The notes beneath the pieces are model-generated. The model saw only the letters and a list, made by a program, of their open reading frames with translations. It made no database searches and had not been told where the DNA came from. A DNA stretch of 64,000 bases, taken from assembly GCA_024698925.1 (NCBI GenBank), contig JAILQO010000032.1, positions 29,442 through 93,441 of the forward strand, read 5' to 3'. Of this stretch, positions 1 through 10,259 are shown piece by piece. Each line of letters opens with the position of its first letter. The stretch's first letter is position 1. The position numbers were made by a program, and so were the translations under genes. This stretch comes from Bacteroidaceae bacterium. Its GTDB lineage: Bacteria; Bacteroidota; Bacteroidia; Bacteroidales; Bacteroidaceae.

Positions 1-510
1 ATCGGTTTCTACGCTTATAGAACTGGTTTCATCCAGTAGTATACCTTTTTGCGAGAGAATAGATGTCCCGTCAGTATAGTAGCTGCGGAACTGGCTTCCA
101 ATCAGGCGGGCATCTTGTCCGCTGGAACCTTTAATGGCCATCTGCAGGATGTTATACTCTGGAGCATTGACGACCAAAGCATGACAGAACTCAGGCACTT
201 CTAGACTGTAGGTTCCGTCTTCCTCTGTCAGTACAGAGTATTGGGGTAACTGTAAAGCCTGAATACGTACACCAGCCATGGGTTCTCCTGTAGCATCATC
301 GATGATTCTACCAGAGACCGCTTTCATGGGATATACCTTTTGCGGCTTCTTCGCCAGTCTTCGTTTGGCCAAGGCAGCACTGTCTGCTTCTAGAGTCTCT
401 TGGCTAACAGGCTCTTGTGCTGCGAGGGGCACCATGCTTCCGCTTGTGGCGATAAAAAGGAATACGCCCAAGCGGATGGCTTGTTGTTTGATGTTTATAT
501 AGAATCTCAT
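1..510 (-). CDS. N-terminal part of a second SusC/RagA-type outer-membrane receptor (cut by window edge)
   Basis: The frame is open from an ATG at 510 to the first base of the window, giving 170 residues without a stop. It starts with a basic stretch, a hydrophobic signal segment and an alanine-rich cleavage region ending LAAQ. From about residue 60 there is a carboxypeptidase-regulatory-like fold (VSGRIIDDATGEPMAGVRI, then a TEEDGTYSLEV-like strand), the usual N-terminal extension of SusC-family TonB-linked receptors. It lies 31 bases after the FAS1 gene upstream and on the same strand, so it is probably the sixth gene of the same operon. The plug and barrel are outside the window, so another protein with this N-terminal domain is possible. 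Confidence 0.75.
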   Translation of the reverse strand, partial: MRFYINIKQQAIRLGVFLFIATSGSMVPLAAQEPVSQETLEADSAALAKRRLAKKPQKVYPMKAVSGRIIDDATGEPMAGVRIQALQLPQYSVLTEEDGTYSLEVPEFCHALVVNAPEYNILQMAIKGSSGQDARLIGSQFRSYYTDGTSILSQKGILLDETSSISVETD

Positions 511-541
511 ACTTGTAAATTCAGAAGGTTAAAAGATTCGG

Positions 542-2500
542 TTAATCGCCTAGATCCTGTGACGTCGTCTTGGGTCGCAGAATGATGCGGTCAATAGAGA
601 ACTCGGGCTGATAACCCTGATTTCTCGCATTCGTATTGATTTTCTGTGACTGGATGGCGATGGTCGGATAAGTTTTGGACAGGTTGCGGTATGAATAGGG
701 GAAGGTGACAGTATTTGTCATCCAAATGGTATCCACTTTCTGTCCGTCGTACTCAAACTTCTCACTCCATTTGTTGGTGTTGTTGTTTTCCTTGAGATCC
801 TCTATTAGGTAGACGATATCGCAGGTCAATTTGTTCTTTTTGACCAAATCGGGATACTCTTCAGGATCCAATTCGTTGCTGGAACGATAGAAATCTGGGA
901 CAAGTACGATGCCCACTTCGTATTCTACGTTGCTGAGAATCTGACGATCGGCACCGTCGGTATTGTCTCTAAGTTTAAATACAGCCTTCGGTAAGAAAGC
1001 ATCACTCTGGGTTGAGAAGGTGAGGAATTTGTTCTTACTGACCTTGCCATACTTGAGAGCCAGTGGATTCACTTCGTTGTTAAAACTTTCTTCTGAGATA
1101 TCAGCGTTGTAAGCACGCTTCTTGTTTTCTGCCTCTTTCACTTCGGCGGTGGTGAGGTTGCAACGAATGTTTTGGAAAATTGCAAAGCGTTCAGCCTTCA
1201 CTTCTACGTTCATGGCGGCATAGGTCTCCCTAAAATTCCAGTTGTTGACAGGTACAATGGCGCCGTTACTGAGTTTGATGGGTTGCTGGTTGTCAAAGAG
1301 TAGGCGGTTCACTCCAGGTGTACCATCTTGATCAATGGCGAAAGAGTCGAGGCGTGTGTTTCCTAATTTCTTGAAATCCTTCTCAAGGAACTTATCCAGC
1401 GTCCAGTAGTCCAAACCCGCCGACTTCTCACGCTGTTGGCGGACGTTGAACACCAGCGGTGAAATGAGATCCATGCTAATGGCAGCCTCCTTCAAGGTGT
1501 CTTTGACGACCAGAATCATGCTGTTCTTGGCACTGTTATTATCCAGTTGCAGGGCATCTTCCTTAGTCTTGTCGAAGTAGCGATCGGCATAGTTATACCA
1601 GTCGCCCATTTTTGTGACAGCTGCCTCCCAGGCCGCATCAGTCGGAAGTACCATACACCAGATACTGTCTTCTGCTTCAAGGTTGCAGTTGATACCTTTG
1701 TGGGGCATGGCCCATTCTACTGAGCGTGGCTCGTATGAATAGGCATAGAGCATGTTGTAGCGCGTGTAGATACTATCCACATAAATTGGTTCGCCTGTTT
1801 CTCTGTCAGAGCCAGCAACGGCACTGCGATCGGCATCGAAATATAGCGTATCATGCTCGTTGAACCACTTGAGGATGTGAGAATACTCCTTGTTGGCACG
1901 GATGTACTCATAAATATTGTAAGCAAACGGAATCTGTTGACCTACGACGTGAAGTACACCGTTCTTGGCGCTTATATTGGGCGTGAGGAGAGATACATCC
2001 TTGAAGGTCTTGGCCTCGCGGTCGAACTCAGCTTTCTTATTGTTGAGCATGATGACGCGTTCTGCCTTTCCCTTGGGATTCGTTCCTGTGGCTACATAGC
2101 GGTTCTTAGCAATGTGGTTACCCGTGAGACGTAAGAACACGTCGTAAGGGCTTTCCTGCAACAAGGTCTCGTATTCTGTTACATCGGCAGCAGTGAGAGC
2201 ATCGTTGTTGGGCGCAAAGACGGTGAGGACAACATTACCATCGAGGACATCTTTGAAGTAGTAGTCCTTCATTGGGTGCTTTTCGTCCTTGAAGACAGGC
2301 GTCTTGGCTGCGAGGGCGGCAAAATTTGATAGGGTTGGGTCAGTGCTGATGAGTTCCCACAACGTCTGTGTTGCAGCGCCGCTTTGATCGCCTCCTTCAG
2401 GTATGTCGAAGTGATCATCGGTGCACGCGGAGATGGTCATCGCCAAAGCGATGCCCAAGACTCCTGTGCGGATGATATTTATAAATTTATGTTGTATCAT
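542..2500 (-). CDS. FAS1 (fasciclin) domain lipoprotein, 652 aa
   Basis: A lipoprotein signal ends at TISAC (Cys26), so the protein should sit in a membrane, probably on the cell surface as for SusE/SusF-like proteins. Two FAS1-type repeats are visible: the first around residues 46-190 with VFAPNNDAL at about 94 and a closing NGVLHVV, the second from about 195 with VLPTDAAW at about 284. The last 200 residues are not FAS1-like to my eye and probably form a beta domain. FAS1 folds usually bind proteins or glycans; no catalytic residues are seen. It lies 21 bases after the preceding FAS1 gene in the SusC/SusD operon and is probably an accessory ligand-binding protein. Its ligand is unknown. Confidence 0.85.
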   Translation of the reverse strand: MIQHKFINIIRTGVLGIALAMTISACTDDHFDIPEGGDQSGAATQTLWELISTDPTLSNFAALAAKTPVFKDEKHPMKDYYFKDVLDGNVVLTVFAPNNDALTAADVTEYETLLQESPYDVFLRLTGNHIAKNRYVATGTNPKGKAERVIMLNNKKAEFDREAKTFKDVSLLTPNISAKNGVLHVVGQQIPFAYNIYEYIRANKEYSHILKWFNEHDTLYFDADRSAVAGSDRETGEPIYVDSIYTRYNMLYAYSYEPRSVEWAMPHKGINCNLEAEDSIWCMVLPTDAAWEAAVTKMGDWYNYADRYFDKTKEDALQLDNNSAKNSMILVVKDTLKEAAISMDLISPLVFNVRQQREKSAGLDYWTLDKFLEKDFKKLGNTRLDSFAIDQDGTPGVNRLLFDNQQPIKLSNGAIVPVNNWNFRETYAAMNVEVKAERFAIFQNIRCNLTTAEVKEAENKKRAYNADISEESFNNEVNPLALKYGKVSKNKFLTFSTQSDAFLPKAVFKLRDNTDGADRQILSNVEYEVGIVLVPDFYRSSNELDPEEYPDLVKKNKLTCDIVYLIEDLKENNNTNKWSEKFEYDGQKVDTIWMTNTVTFPYSYRNLSKTYPTIAIQSQKINTNARNQGYQPEFSIDRIILRPKTTSQDLGD

Positions 2501-2521
2501 AGTTTGAACGTTTTTAGAAGG

Positions 2522-4828
2522 TTACCAAATGTCTTCGGGTTCAACGGGGTTGTCATAGACATCTTTAGAGACGAATTCAAAGTAATCCATGAAGAACTGT
2601 GACTCGATGTCGTCGAGTACGTTCTTGAAGCGGATGTAGTAAGTCTTATCGGGATCCAAATCCTTACTGACCATGATGCGTCGGGTGACGTGCTCACACT
2701 GGATACCAAGGTCGGCAGTGTTGCTGGCTCCGCAGTGGAAGTATTTGGGACCCTTCATAAAGCCTCTTGCACGCAGGTTCTTGGAAATCTTATCTTGGTC
2801 TTCCATGCTCAGATTAGCCTCCTTCTTATATTCGTCGCTTGAAGCGTAGCCGAAATTAGAGTTGATATTGGTACCACCTCTGAAACGATGGTTAACAAAG
2901 CCAATACGAAGATCCATAGGAATACCGATGGCTGGAAGATAATTGATATTGTCGCCGAAATAGACTTGACACATACTACGGACTGATGAACCAGAGCTAA
3001 CGCCGAAGCGAATCTCGTAGTGACCTTTCTTCGGTACAGGTGGTAACTTCATGGTAAACTCGTACTTACCGATGATGTTAAATTCATCCATTTGGTAGTT
3101 ACTCCAACCTCGACCGTAGGCACCGAAGTAGTAGAATTCTGTTCCGTCACGAATCTCAACGAGGTTGTCAACATAGCGGTACTTGTCTGTGATAGGCACT
3201 GCTCTTGTGAAAGTCGCACCATATGAGTAGTATGACATTGGACGACGAATGTCGTTGTTGATGAACTCGGGGAACATGGCAGCCATATCAATGCGGATGC
3301 GCTCGCCAGCGAGACGGTTCTGCGTGTTCTCCGTATAGGCCAACACGCGTTGGATAGGATAGATACAGCTGTTAATGAGATTCTGGTGGTAAGCTCCGCC
3401 AGGCGTCTCGAACATAATCTTATTACCTACGTTCTCATCTTCATAGAGATGGTGAGCAGAGCCAATAGCTTTGAATTGACCACTTTCGTGGTAGTCGTTA
3501 TTCTTTGTCACCTTTTCATCGCTGAAGTCTCCGCGTCCGTTGCGGAGGATGGGGAAACGATTGAGGTATATACCGGCATTGCCATCTTCACGTTCAGTAT
3601 CTTCCTTGACACTCTCAGCGCTTTGGAAAATTTTCAGGAGACGGCGCTTACCCATAGTCGTGAAGTATTCGTACACGGGCACCGTATAGTTCTTCTTGTT
3701 GGTGGCAAAGTAGTAGCCGTTTTCGTTATAGTGGATGACTAACTTGTCCGGTGATAGTTTCTCGGGAAGGATGTGATAGGTGACAAACTGATTGACGATG
3801 TTGTCCTCGTTCTTGTAATCAGTGTTGTCCTGTGCATTGGAATAAAGACCCTTAGCGGTTAGATATTGTTTGATATCATTCACGTTAATCTGATCATAGG
3901 TCTTGTTGATGCCAATAGAGGCCAACTCGGTCTCCCACAACTCGTCAGGCTCAGCAAAAATGGTGAAACCGTACTTGCGGTGTTCGGGCATGGTGCCCGG
4001 CTGGTCGGGCTCTGTCGGATGGTTTTTGAGATCTTGTATCTGCCCCGTGAGATAGAGGTTCTCCCAAACATCGTCCTGCGTCTTGCTGAGGGTATCTTCC
4101 AAGCCGCAGGCTAGAATCAACTTAGCCATCACGATGAAGCCCTTCTTGTTCTCTGCAATCATCTGGCGGAAGAGGTCGGTCATGGTGTCATTACTGGGGG
4201 CAATAACGCCATGAACACGGTGTACACGTCCATTGATGGTTAGCACGTCGCGGTTCTTCAGGTCAATGAGGGAGGTTCCATTGATGAAGATAGAGTCCGT
4301 TTGGTCAATCGAGGTCTTGTAAAGCTTGCGGTTGTAGAGGTTGGGCAGGGGGAACTCGTCTTTGTCGTTCTTAGACTCAATTTCGCCCATTTCTAAAATG
4401 AGGTTGCTGGAGCTGCCGTCCAAGATGCTGTTCAAGACGATCACCTTTCGGATGGAGTCCAAGGTCTCCTGAGATTGAAAACCGTCCCAAGAAGCCTCAG
4501 TGATGATGCCTTTGGCCTTCAGAGAGTCGAGATAATCATAGATGGCCTTATTATCCGGTGCGAAGCAAGTATATTTGCCACGTGCGGAAAGGAACTGAGC
4601 CACGGAAGATGACGACTGTGAGCTGACAGACACATGCTTCAACAACTCCACATACTCCGTGAATTCTGAGGCGACCTCACCTTCCTCCAAATAGGAGAGG
4701 ATGGTGTGCTCCGTCTGTGTGAATCGAGCCGAAGTGTCAATCTCTTCGGTGCAGGACACTGTCAAGCAAGCCATGACAACGCCTGCCAGCATCCAATGGA
4801 TTCTTTGGAAATGTGATATATATTTCAT
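2522..4828 (-). CDS. FAS1 domain lipoprotein, 768 aa
   Basis: A lipoprotein signal ends at LTVSC (Cys26). The first FAS1 repeat carries CFAPDNKAIYDYL at about residues 88-100 and ends with INGRVHRVHGVI near 200-209; the second has IFAEPDELWETEL near 290. The C-terminal third has alternating strands with aromatic and glycine residues (for example KKGHYEIRFGVSSG) and resembles a beta-sandwich carbohydrate- or protein-binding module, which is an inference from pattern only. The gene is 40 bases after susD and 21 bases before the next FAS1 gene, so it takes the position that SusE/SusF surface lipoproteins hold in classical loci. No enzyme motif is seen. Confidence 0.85.
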   Translation of the reverse strand: MKYISHFQRIHWMLAGVVMACLTVSCTEEIDTSARFTQTEHTILSYLEEGEVASEFTEYVELLKHVSVSSQSSSSVAQFLSARGKYTCFAPDNKAIYDYLDSLKAKGIITEASWDGFQSQETLDSIRKVIVLNSILDGSSSNLILEMGEIESKNDKDEFPLPNLYNRKLYKTSIDQTDSIFINGTSLIDLKNRDVLTINGRVHRVHGVIAPSNDTMTDLFRQMIAENKKGFIVMAKLILACGLEDTLSKTQDDVWENLYLTGQIQDLKNHPTEPDQPGTMPEHRKYGFTIFAEPDELWETELASIGINKTYDQINVNDIKQYLTAKGLYSNAQDNTDYKNEDNIVNQFVTYHILPEKLSPDKLVIHYNENGYYFATNKKNYTVPVYEYFTTMGKRRLLKIFQSAESVKEDTEREDGNAGIYLNRFPILRNGRGDFSDEKVTKNNDYHESGQFKAIGSAHHLYEDENVGNKIMFETPGGAYHQNLINSCIYPIQRVLAYTENTQNRLAGERIRIDMAAMFPEFINNDIRRPMSYYSYGATFTRAVPITDKYRYVDNLVEIRDGTEFYYFGAYGRGWSNYQMDEFNIIGKYEFTMKLPPVPKKGHYEIRFGVSSGSSVRSMCQVYFGDNINYLPAIGIPMDLRIGFVNHRFRGGTNINSNFGYASSDEYKKEANLSMEDQDKISKNLRARGFMKGPKYFHCGASNTADLGIQCEHVTRRIMVSKDLDPDKTYYIRFKNVLDDIESQFFMDYFEFVSKDVYDNPVEPEDIW

Positions 4829-4868
4829 AGTGGTGTAATTTTATTCAATTTTTTCGTCGAAAGCGTTA

Positions 4869-6692
4869 CTAAGGCAGTCCTTTCTCGCGGTTCCAAGATG
4901 GATTCTGCGGGAATTGGTATTTGTTAGCGCTGATTTCTCTGTAGTAAATGGGGCTATAGAGACCATAGCGATTTTTCATTCGGCTAACGAGGTTGCTCTT
5001 ATATTGTGCATAAGAACCTTTGGCCAAATAGTTGTTGACCATGTCTTTGACACCTTGTGCACCATCTGTATATTGCGGCTCACGTGGGTCGGGGTTACTG
5101 CCGCCGCCTACACGTTCAGCCCAGCGTACGAGGTCAAACCAGCGCTTGCCTTCACCCATGAACTCGATGAGGCGCTCCTTCATGACGAGGTCGATACACT
5201 TCTCCTTCGTGTTATCCGAGGTCTTGGACAACCCTGATGCACTCTCCTGATCTAACATCGAACGCTTTTGGATGGCATCAACAATCGCCTTACACTTATC
5301 CAGATTGCCGAGTACTGCGTGTGCTTCAGCCATCATAAGCATGACATCGGTCATGCGATAGATAATCCAGTTGCAATAGTTGGTTTCTTCTACGCCGAAA
5401 CGGATGTCGGTGTATAAGGTTCCATTTGACCTGTCAAAGTCGCTATCCAACCATTTCGTGACGAGGAACAAGCCACCCTTATTGTTACTGTTCGTTTCAC
5501 GTGAGGTCGTGTACATGTACTGCTCATCTTGGCAACTATACCATACACGGCAGTCTTTGTCCTTGAGGTCTCCCAATGCGTTCTTGATTGCTTGCTCACT
5601 GGCCGCGAGCGTGAACTTCTTGTCGGCATTATAGCCCCAGAAACTTTTGACGAAACCGTTAGAACGATCATCTGTTCGACTGTGCTGAAGCTCAAATATG
5701 CTTTCCTCGCTGTTCTGAGTTTGGAAGATATTGGCGTAACTTTCCACTTCAATGTAAGAACTATTGGAATTGTAGTCAATAAGCAAATCCTCATTCTGAA
5801 TTAGAAGGGCATTGCTGAGGCCACTACCAAAGTCCAACTTCTTATTCACGCGTCTTCCAGTGTTTTCATTCGTACTTGCGGTGATTTGCTCGTTTTGCTT
5901 CGCTAAGGCATCCAATGATTTCTGGCCGTAGTAAATGACACTATCGGCATCAGAATTGACATCTGTTGCAGCAAAACCGCGACCTTCGCGCAATGCACTA
6001 CGCCAAAGATACATGTCAGCCAATAGCGCATAAATGGCTGTGTTGGTCATAAGTCCTTTCGTATCGTTCATTGAAGGGAAACGGCTCTTTCCTTGACCTG
6101 CCACTTGCCGCACATCTGCAATCAACGTATTCAAGACATCCATCTGGAGCGTTGGGCCGAAGATGCGTACGTCTTCATCAGAACTGATGACATCGAAAGT
6201 GAAGGGGATGTCTTTGAAAGAGCGGAGAAGATAGAAATAGTTCAAGGCACGCAACGCTACCATTTCGGCCCGCATTTGCTCCCATTCGGTAGGAGTGAAC
6301 TGTGGGTCACGCTCAAGGACAAGGTCGCCGTGACTCAAAACCTTATTACAGAAGTTGATGGTTGTATAGACACCAGCCCAATCATAGAAGGTCATGGTGG
6401 AGTCAGGGTTGGCCATCATCGCTTCCTCGTATTTACTGCTTTCTGGGTTATCAGGGTTGTATAAGTATGCGTCAGAACGGATGTCTCCCCATGCCACGAA
6501 GTTGGAGAGCGTGGAGATCATCTGTTTGTAAGCACCATATCGGACACCTTCCAGGTCATTCTTGTCTTCCCAGAAGTTCTCTTCTACTACGCGGTCTTGC
6601 GGGTAGAGCGTCAAGAAGTCGGTGCAGGAAATCATACTGATTCCGAACAGTCCCAATAGGACGGTTTTGGATATAATATTGAATCTTTTCAT
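4869..6692 (-). CDS. susD-like: SusD/RagB-family outer-membrane lipoprotein, 607 aa
   Basis: This is the substrate-capturing lid of a SusC transporter. The lipoprotein signal ends at SMISC (Cys23), followed by TDFLTLYPQDRV and ENFW, typical of the SusD start. A tetratricopeptide-like helical region follows (EWEQMRAEMVALRALNYF, ADMYLWRS), and the C-terminal SusD block contains RLIEFMGEGKRWFDLVRW, the usual family signature, then a PIYYREISANKYQFPQNP tail. Length fits the family. It starts 12 bases after susC on the same strand, the usual paired arrangement. The ligand cannot be told from sequence; no sugar-processing gene is nearby. Confidence 0.95.
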   Translation of the reverse strand: MKRFNIISKTVLLGLFGISMISCTDFLTLYPQDRVVEENFWEDKNDLEGVRYGAYKQMISTLSNFVAWGDIRSDAYLYNPDNPESSKYEEAMMANPDSTMTFYDWAGVYTTINFCNKVLSHGDLVLERDPQFTPTEWEQMRAEMVALRALNYFYLLRSFKDIPFTFDVISSDEDVRIFGPTLQMDVLNTLIADVRQVAGQGKSRFPSMNDTKGLMTNTAIYALLADMYLWRSALREGRGFAATDVNSDADSVIYYGQKSLDALAKQNEQITASTNENTGRRVNKKLDFGSGLSNALLIQNEDLLIDYNSNSSYIEVESYANIFQTQNSEESIFELQHSRTDDRSNGFVKSFWGYNADKKFTLAASEQAIKNALGDLKDKDCRVWYSCQDEQYMYTTSRETNSNNKGGLFLVTKWLDSDFDRSNGTLYTDIRFGVEETNYCNWIIYRMTDVMLMMAEAHAVLGNLDKCKAIVDAIQKRSMLDQESASGLSKTSDNTKEKCIDLVMKERLIEFMGEGKRWFDLVRWAERVGGGSNPDPREPQYTDGAQGVKDMVNNYLAKGSYAQYKSNLVSRMKNRYGLYSPIYYREISANKYQFPQNPSWNREKGLP

Positions 6693-6704
6693 ATCGCAAT
6701 GTGT

Positions 6705-9700
6705 TTAGAATCCCAAATTGATACTGCCGGTGAATGAGAGGGGACGTGGAGTCCTGTTGCCGTCAATGGCAATCTTGGACCAACCGCTGGGTGCCACCTC
6801 AGGATCGGTACCCGTGTATTTGCTCCAAACGAAGAGATTGTTCGCAGAGGCATAGAGCTTGAGGTTGCGAACGCCCCACTTCTTGAGGATTTTCGGGTCA
6901 AGGTCATAGCTTAACTGCACATATTGGAGACGGAGGTAGTCTCCGTTCTCGACGTAGCGGTCGTTAGGCAGTGCATTCCAACTAGCGTAGTCGGCTGCGC
7001 TGAGGGCTCGGGGAATCTCGGTAATATCACCGTTCTTACGCCAACGCCATGTGGTGGCGAAACTCTGGTTGTTGTTGTCGCGCATAGATTCTGCACTCTG
7101 ACGGGCTGTGTTGACAATCTTGCAGCCCACACGGAAGTTGAAACTGGTGTTGAGTTGAAGACGGTCCCATTTCAGCGTGAAGCCGAAACCACCGTTGCAA
7201 ATGGGGTTGGAGTTGCCGAGATAAACCACGTCTAGTCGGTCAATCTGTCCATCGTGGTTTACATCCTCATAGATAACGTCACCACCTTGGAACTCCTTCC
7301 TGTTAGATCTGTTGTAGCAGTAGTACATGTGGAGGGGATCACCCTTTTGATCTGTCAGCATATTACCATCTGGATCATAAGCGATAGGGCAGGACGCATC
7401 TTCTCCACGGCGTGCTGCAGCTGCTGCAGTGTTGATGGGATTACCGTCCTTGTCATAACCAGTACCGGTACCCCAAGCAATGTGCTTGTCCTGGGCTTCA
7501 CGCCAACTGACTCCGTTTTCGTCAACTTCGGCGTAACCATACTTGTAGATAGAATTCTGAGTGTAGCCACAATGCTCGTAGTCATAGCGATAGACGCCCT
7601 TGAACCTCAGACCGTAAATGGAACCGAAAGCGTTGCCGACTTGAACGCGGCGGAGCTCGTCGTATGCCATGTTGGCGGGTTCATAGTTCTCATCGGGATT
7701 CAGACCTTCGAGTACTAAGGGATCCATCTCCTCAATTTCGTTGATGTTTTGTGCAATGTTTCCACGAACCTTCATCTGGAACTTGCCCACTTTGGCGAAC
7801 CAACCAGTAGAACCATTGAGGTCCCAACCTTTATTGCGCATGACACCGGCATTGACCTTGGCCAGATTTGAGAAACCATTCGCAGAAGCAATACGCTGGT
7901 TGTGCATAATCAGGTCAGACACCTTGTGGTCATAAAGGTCGAGTTCGAAGGTAACGAGGTCTTGGAAAAGGCCGAGGTTGAAACCTAGGTTCATCTTGCG
8001 TGTCTTCTCCCAACGGATGGAACTGAGTGAGAGGTTCTCTGGAACGATGATGGTGTGTCCATTATAACGGCCAGATTGGGCATACTTATTGTATTGGCTG
8101 AAACCGCCACCGCCAGAGTTACCGGTAATACCCCATGTGGGACGGATAGAGAGCATACTCAACCAACTCTTTGACCACTTCATCCATGGCTCGTCAATGA
8201 TGTTCCAACGGGCACCGATGAAGGGGAAGGCACCAAACTTGCTGCCAGTACCGAAGGCTGTAGAACCATCCCAACGGATACTGAAGTCGAGGTTATATAT
8301 ACTCTTATAGGAACCGTGCGCGCGCACATAGAAACTGGTCTCACGCCACTCGTTGTTGCTGGCACCGGCGCCTTGTAGCAATGCCACAACCGTGGGATCC
8401 GTGATGCCGTTAGGTACGTTCCACAAGTCCGTGCTGAGGTTGCTCGACTGACCAGTCTTCATTTCCCACTGTCCGAGAATGCTGGCTGTCCAGTCCTCGT
8501 TGTTGATGTGTGGATAAAAAGCCAGGTTGTGACGTGTAGTGAACTCCAAACTCTTGTACTCGGAGTTACCGACATTGTTACGTTGGTTGTTGATTTTACC
8601 CTTACCATGGTTCCAGTTGGAGTCGCCACCATAGCGCCAATCCATGTTGCGGAGTTCGGCGGGAAGATACTTGTCATTAGAGGTGTTATAAACATTCAAC
8701 TGGACATCGCCCATGTAGTTCAACTGTGTGTGGTCGTTGTCTTTGCCCAAAAGCTTGTACTCCAAAGCAAACTGCGGCGTGAGGTTGTATTGCTTCTCCA
8801 AATTCTGACCGCCATAAGCGTAAGCTACGGGATTACCATTGAGGAACATGTCATAGAGGTTGTAACTGGTGTAGTTACGGTTCTCCGTATCGTTCTTCAC
8901 TGGGTTTAGAGGCAACATGTTGAAGTAGTTTCCCGTGGGCTCATATGAAAGCACACCATTATTGGTGACGGCACGCAACTCATCGATACTCATGTTAGGC
9001 ATGGCTTTGTAAGCACGTGCCAGAATATCGTTCGGATTGTTCTTGTGGTTGTTGGTGAATGTCAAACTGATGTTGGACGTGAACTTGATGCGGTCACTGA
9101 CGTAGTAGTCCAATGCTGTCTGCGTTGTGAAGCGATCCAAGTTCTGTGCAATAATGGAGCCGGACGACTTGTCGTAACCGGCAGAAACACGGAATGTCGC
9201 TTTTTCTCCACCACCAGAGAGTGTAACATACCACTTGTGCTCCTTTCCGAACTGACGGACAGCGTCAATCCAATCGGTGTTGTTGCTGTAGTGACCGTAG
9301 ATGTTGGTGAGGTTCTGGTTGTAATCCAGCTCTGGCATACTCGTAGCAATCTGCTGAGGGTTGAAATATGCTTCCTTCAGCATCATGGTGTAGCCGTCGC
9401 CATCCAACATCTTATAGCCGTCTGGCTGCCATGTTCCGTTGAATTTGTAGGAGAAGGTGACGTTGGTCTTGCCTTTCTGACCGCGGCGCAACTTGATCTC
9501 AATGACACCGTTAGAGCCCTTGGCACCCCACTTTGCCGTGGATGCGTCCTTGAGGACCTCGATGCTCTGGATGTCTTCTGGGTTGACGTTCAGTAGCGTG
9601 GAGAACTGCTCTTCGTTGTCAAGGTCGCCGAAGTCAATGTCCTTGGTGGCATCCTCGGGGAGCTCGAAAATGTGGTCGTTAACGACAATCAGCGGCTGGG

Positions 9701-10259
9701 CATTACCATTGATGGTTGTGGTACCGCGCAGACGCATGGTGGTACCAGAACCAAGGTTACCGGAGTTTTGGACGATATCGAGACCGGCAATCTGTCCTTG
9801 CAAAGCCTGGTCAACGGATTCGAAGGCCATACCTTCCATCTCGTCCATATTAAAGGTCTGTGTAGCTCCAGCCAACTCGCGGACAGGAATGTTCAGACCA
9901 CCACTCTGCTGCATCTTCTTAGCTGTCTTGACGAACTCTACCATCGTCTTGGTGTTGTCCTGCATCTTGACCTTGAAGACGGTCTGTGTACCAATCTTCT
10001 GTGACCAGGGCTTTAGGCCCATGAAGGTGATGTAGAGTGTGTTGTTGGGATCCTTGATAGGCATGGTGAAGTTACCATTCATGTCGGTCACGGCAGCGCT
10101 GACAATACGATTGTTCTTATCGCGCTCTACAACATTGGCGCCAGGAACAACATCGAAATCGTCAGATACGGTACCCGAGATGCGTCGTTGCTGTGCGCTG
10201 ACAGTGGTCGCCGTGAAGCAGATAATCCAAAGGAGGATCAGTTTTATTATCTTATTCAT
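6705..10259 (-). CDS. susC-like: SusC/RagA-family TonB-linked outer-membrane transporter, 1184 aa
   Basis: This protein is the TonB-driven barrel that imports the ligand held by SusD. It has a Sec signal ending VSAQ, a carboxypeptidase-regulatory-like domain (VSGTVSDDFDVVPGANVV, about residues 28-110), and a plug of about 130 residues with the family marks SVDQALQGQIAGLDI, RLRGTTTINGNAQPLIVV and SIEVLKDASTAKWGAKGSNG. The rest is a long barrel ending in phenylalanine (GSINLGF). Its start overlaps the stop of the upstream FAS1 gene by eight bases, so translation is probably coupled. The linker between signal and plug (KTAKKMQQSGGLN) is not one I recognise from starch-type SusC. Confidence 0.96.
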   Translation of the reverse strand: MNKIIKLILLWIICFTATTVSAQQRRISGTVSDDFDVVPGANVVERDKNNRIVSAAVTDMNGNFTMPIKDPNNTLYITFMGLKPWSQKIGTQTVFKVKMQDNTKTMVEFVKTAKKMQQSGGLNIPVRELAGATQTFNMDEMEGMAFESVDQALQGQIAGLDIVQNSGNLGSGTTMRLRGTTTINGNAQPLIVVNDHIFELPEDATKDIDFGDLDNEEQFSTLLNVNPEDIQSIEVLKDASTAKWGAKGSNGVIEIKLRRGQKGKTNVTFSYKFNGTWQPDGYKMLDGDGYTMMLKEAYFNPQQIATSMPELDYNQNLTNIYGHYSNNTDWIDAVRQFGKEHKWYVTLSGGGEKATFRVSAGYDKSSGSIIAQNLDRFTTQTALDYYVSDRIKFTSNISLTFTNNHKNNPNDILARAYKAMPNMSIDELRAVTNNGVLSYEPTGNYFNMLPLNPVKNDTENRNYTSYNLYDMFLNGNPVAYAYGGQNLEKQYNLTPQFALEYKLLGKDNDHTQLNYMGDVQLNVYNTSNDKYLPAELRNMDWRYGGDSNWNHGKGKINNQRNNVGNSEYKSLEFTTRHNLAFYPHINNEDWTASILGQWEMKTGQSSNLSTDLWNVPNGITDPTVVALLQGAGASNNEWRETSFYVRAHGSYKSIYNLDFSIRWDGSTAFGTGSKFGAFPFIGARWNIIDEPWMKWSKSWLSMLSIRPTWGITGNSGGGGFSQYNKYAQSGRYNGHTIIVPENLSLSSIRWEKTRKMNLGFNLGLFQDLVTFELDLYDHKVSDLIMHNQRIASANGFSNLAKVNAGVMRNKGWDLNGSTGWFAKVGKFQMKVRGNIAQNINEIEEMDPLVLEGLNPDENYEPANMAYDELRRVQVGNAFGSIYGLRFKGVYRYDYEHCGYTQNSIYKYGYAEVDENGVSWREAQDKHIAWGTGTGYDKDGNPINTAAAAARRGEDASCPIAYDPDGNMLTDQKGDPLHMYYCYNRSNRKEFQGGDVIYEDVNHDGQIDRLDVVYLGNSNPICNGGFGFTLKWDRLQLNTSFNFRVGCKIVNTARQSAESMRDNNNQSFATTWRWRKNGDITEIPRALSAADYASWNALPNDRYVENGDYLRLQYVQLSYDLDPKILKKWGVRNLKLYASANNLFVWSKYTGTDPEVAPSGWSKIAIDGNRTPRPLSFTGSINLGF

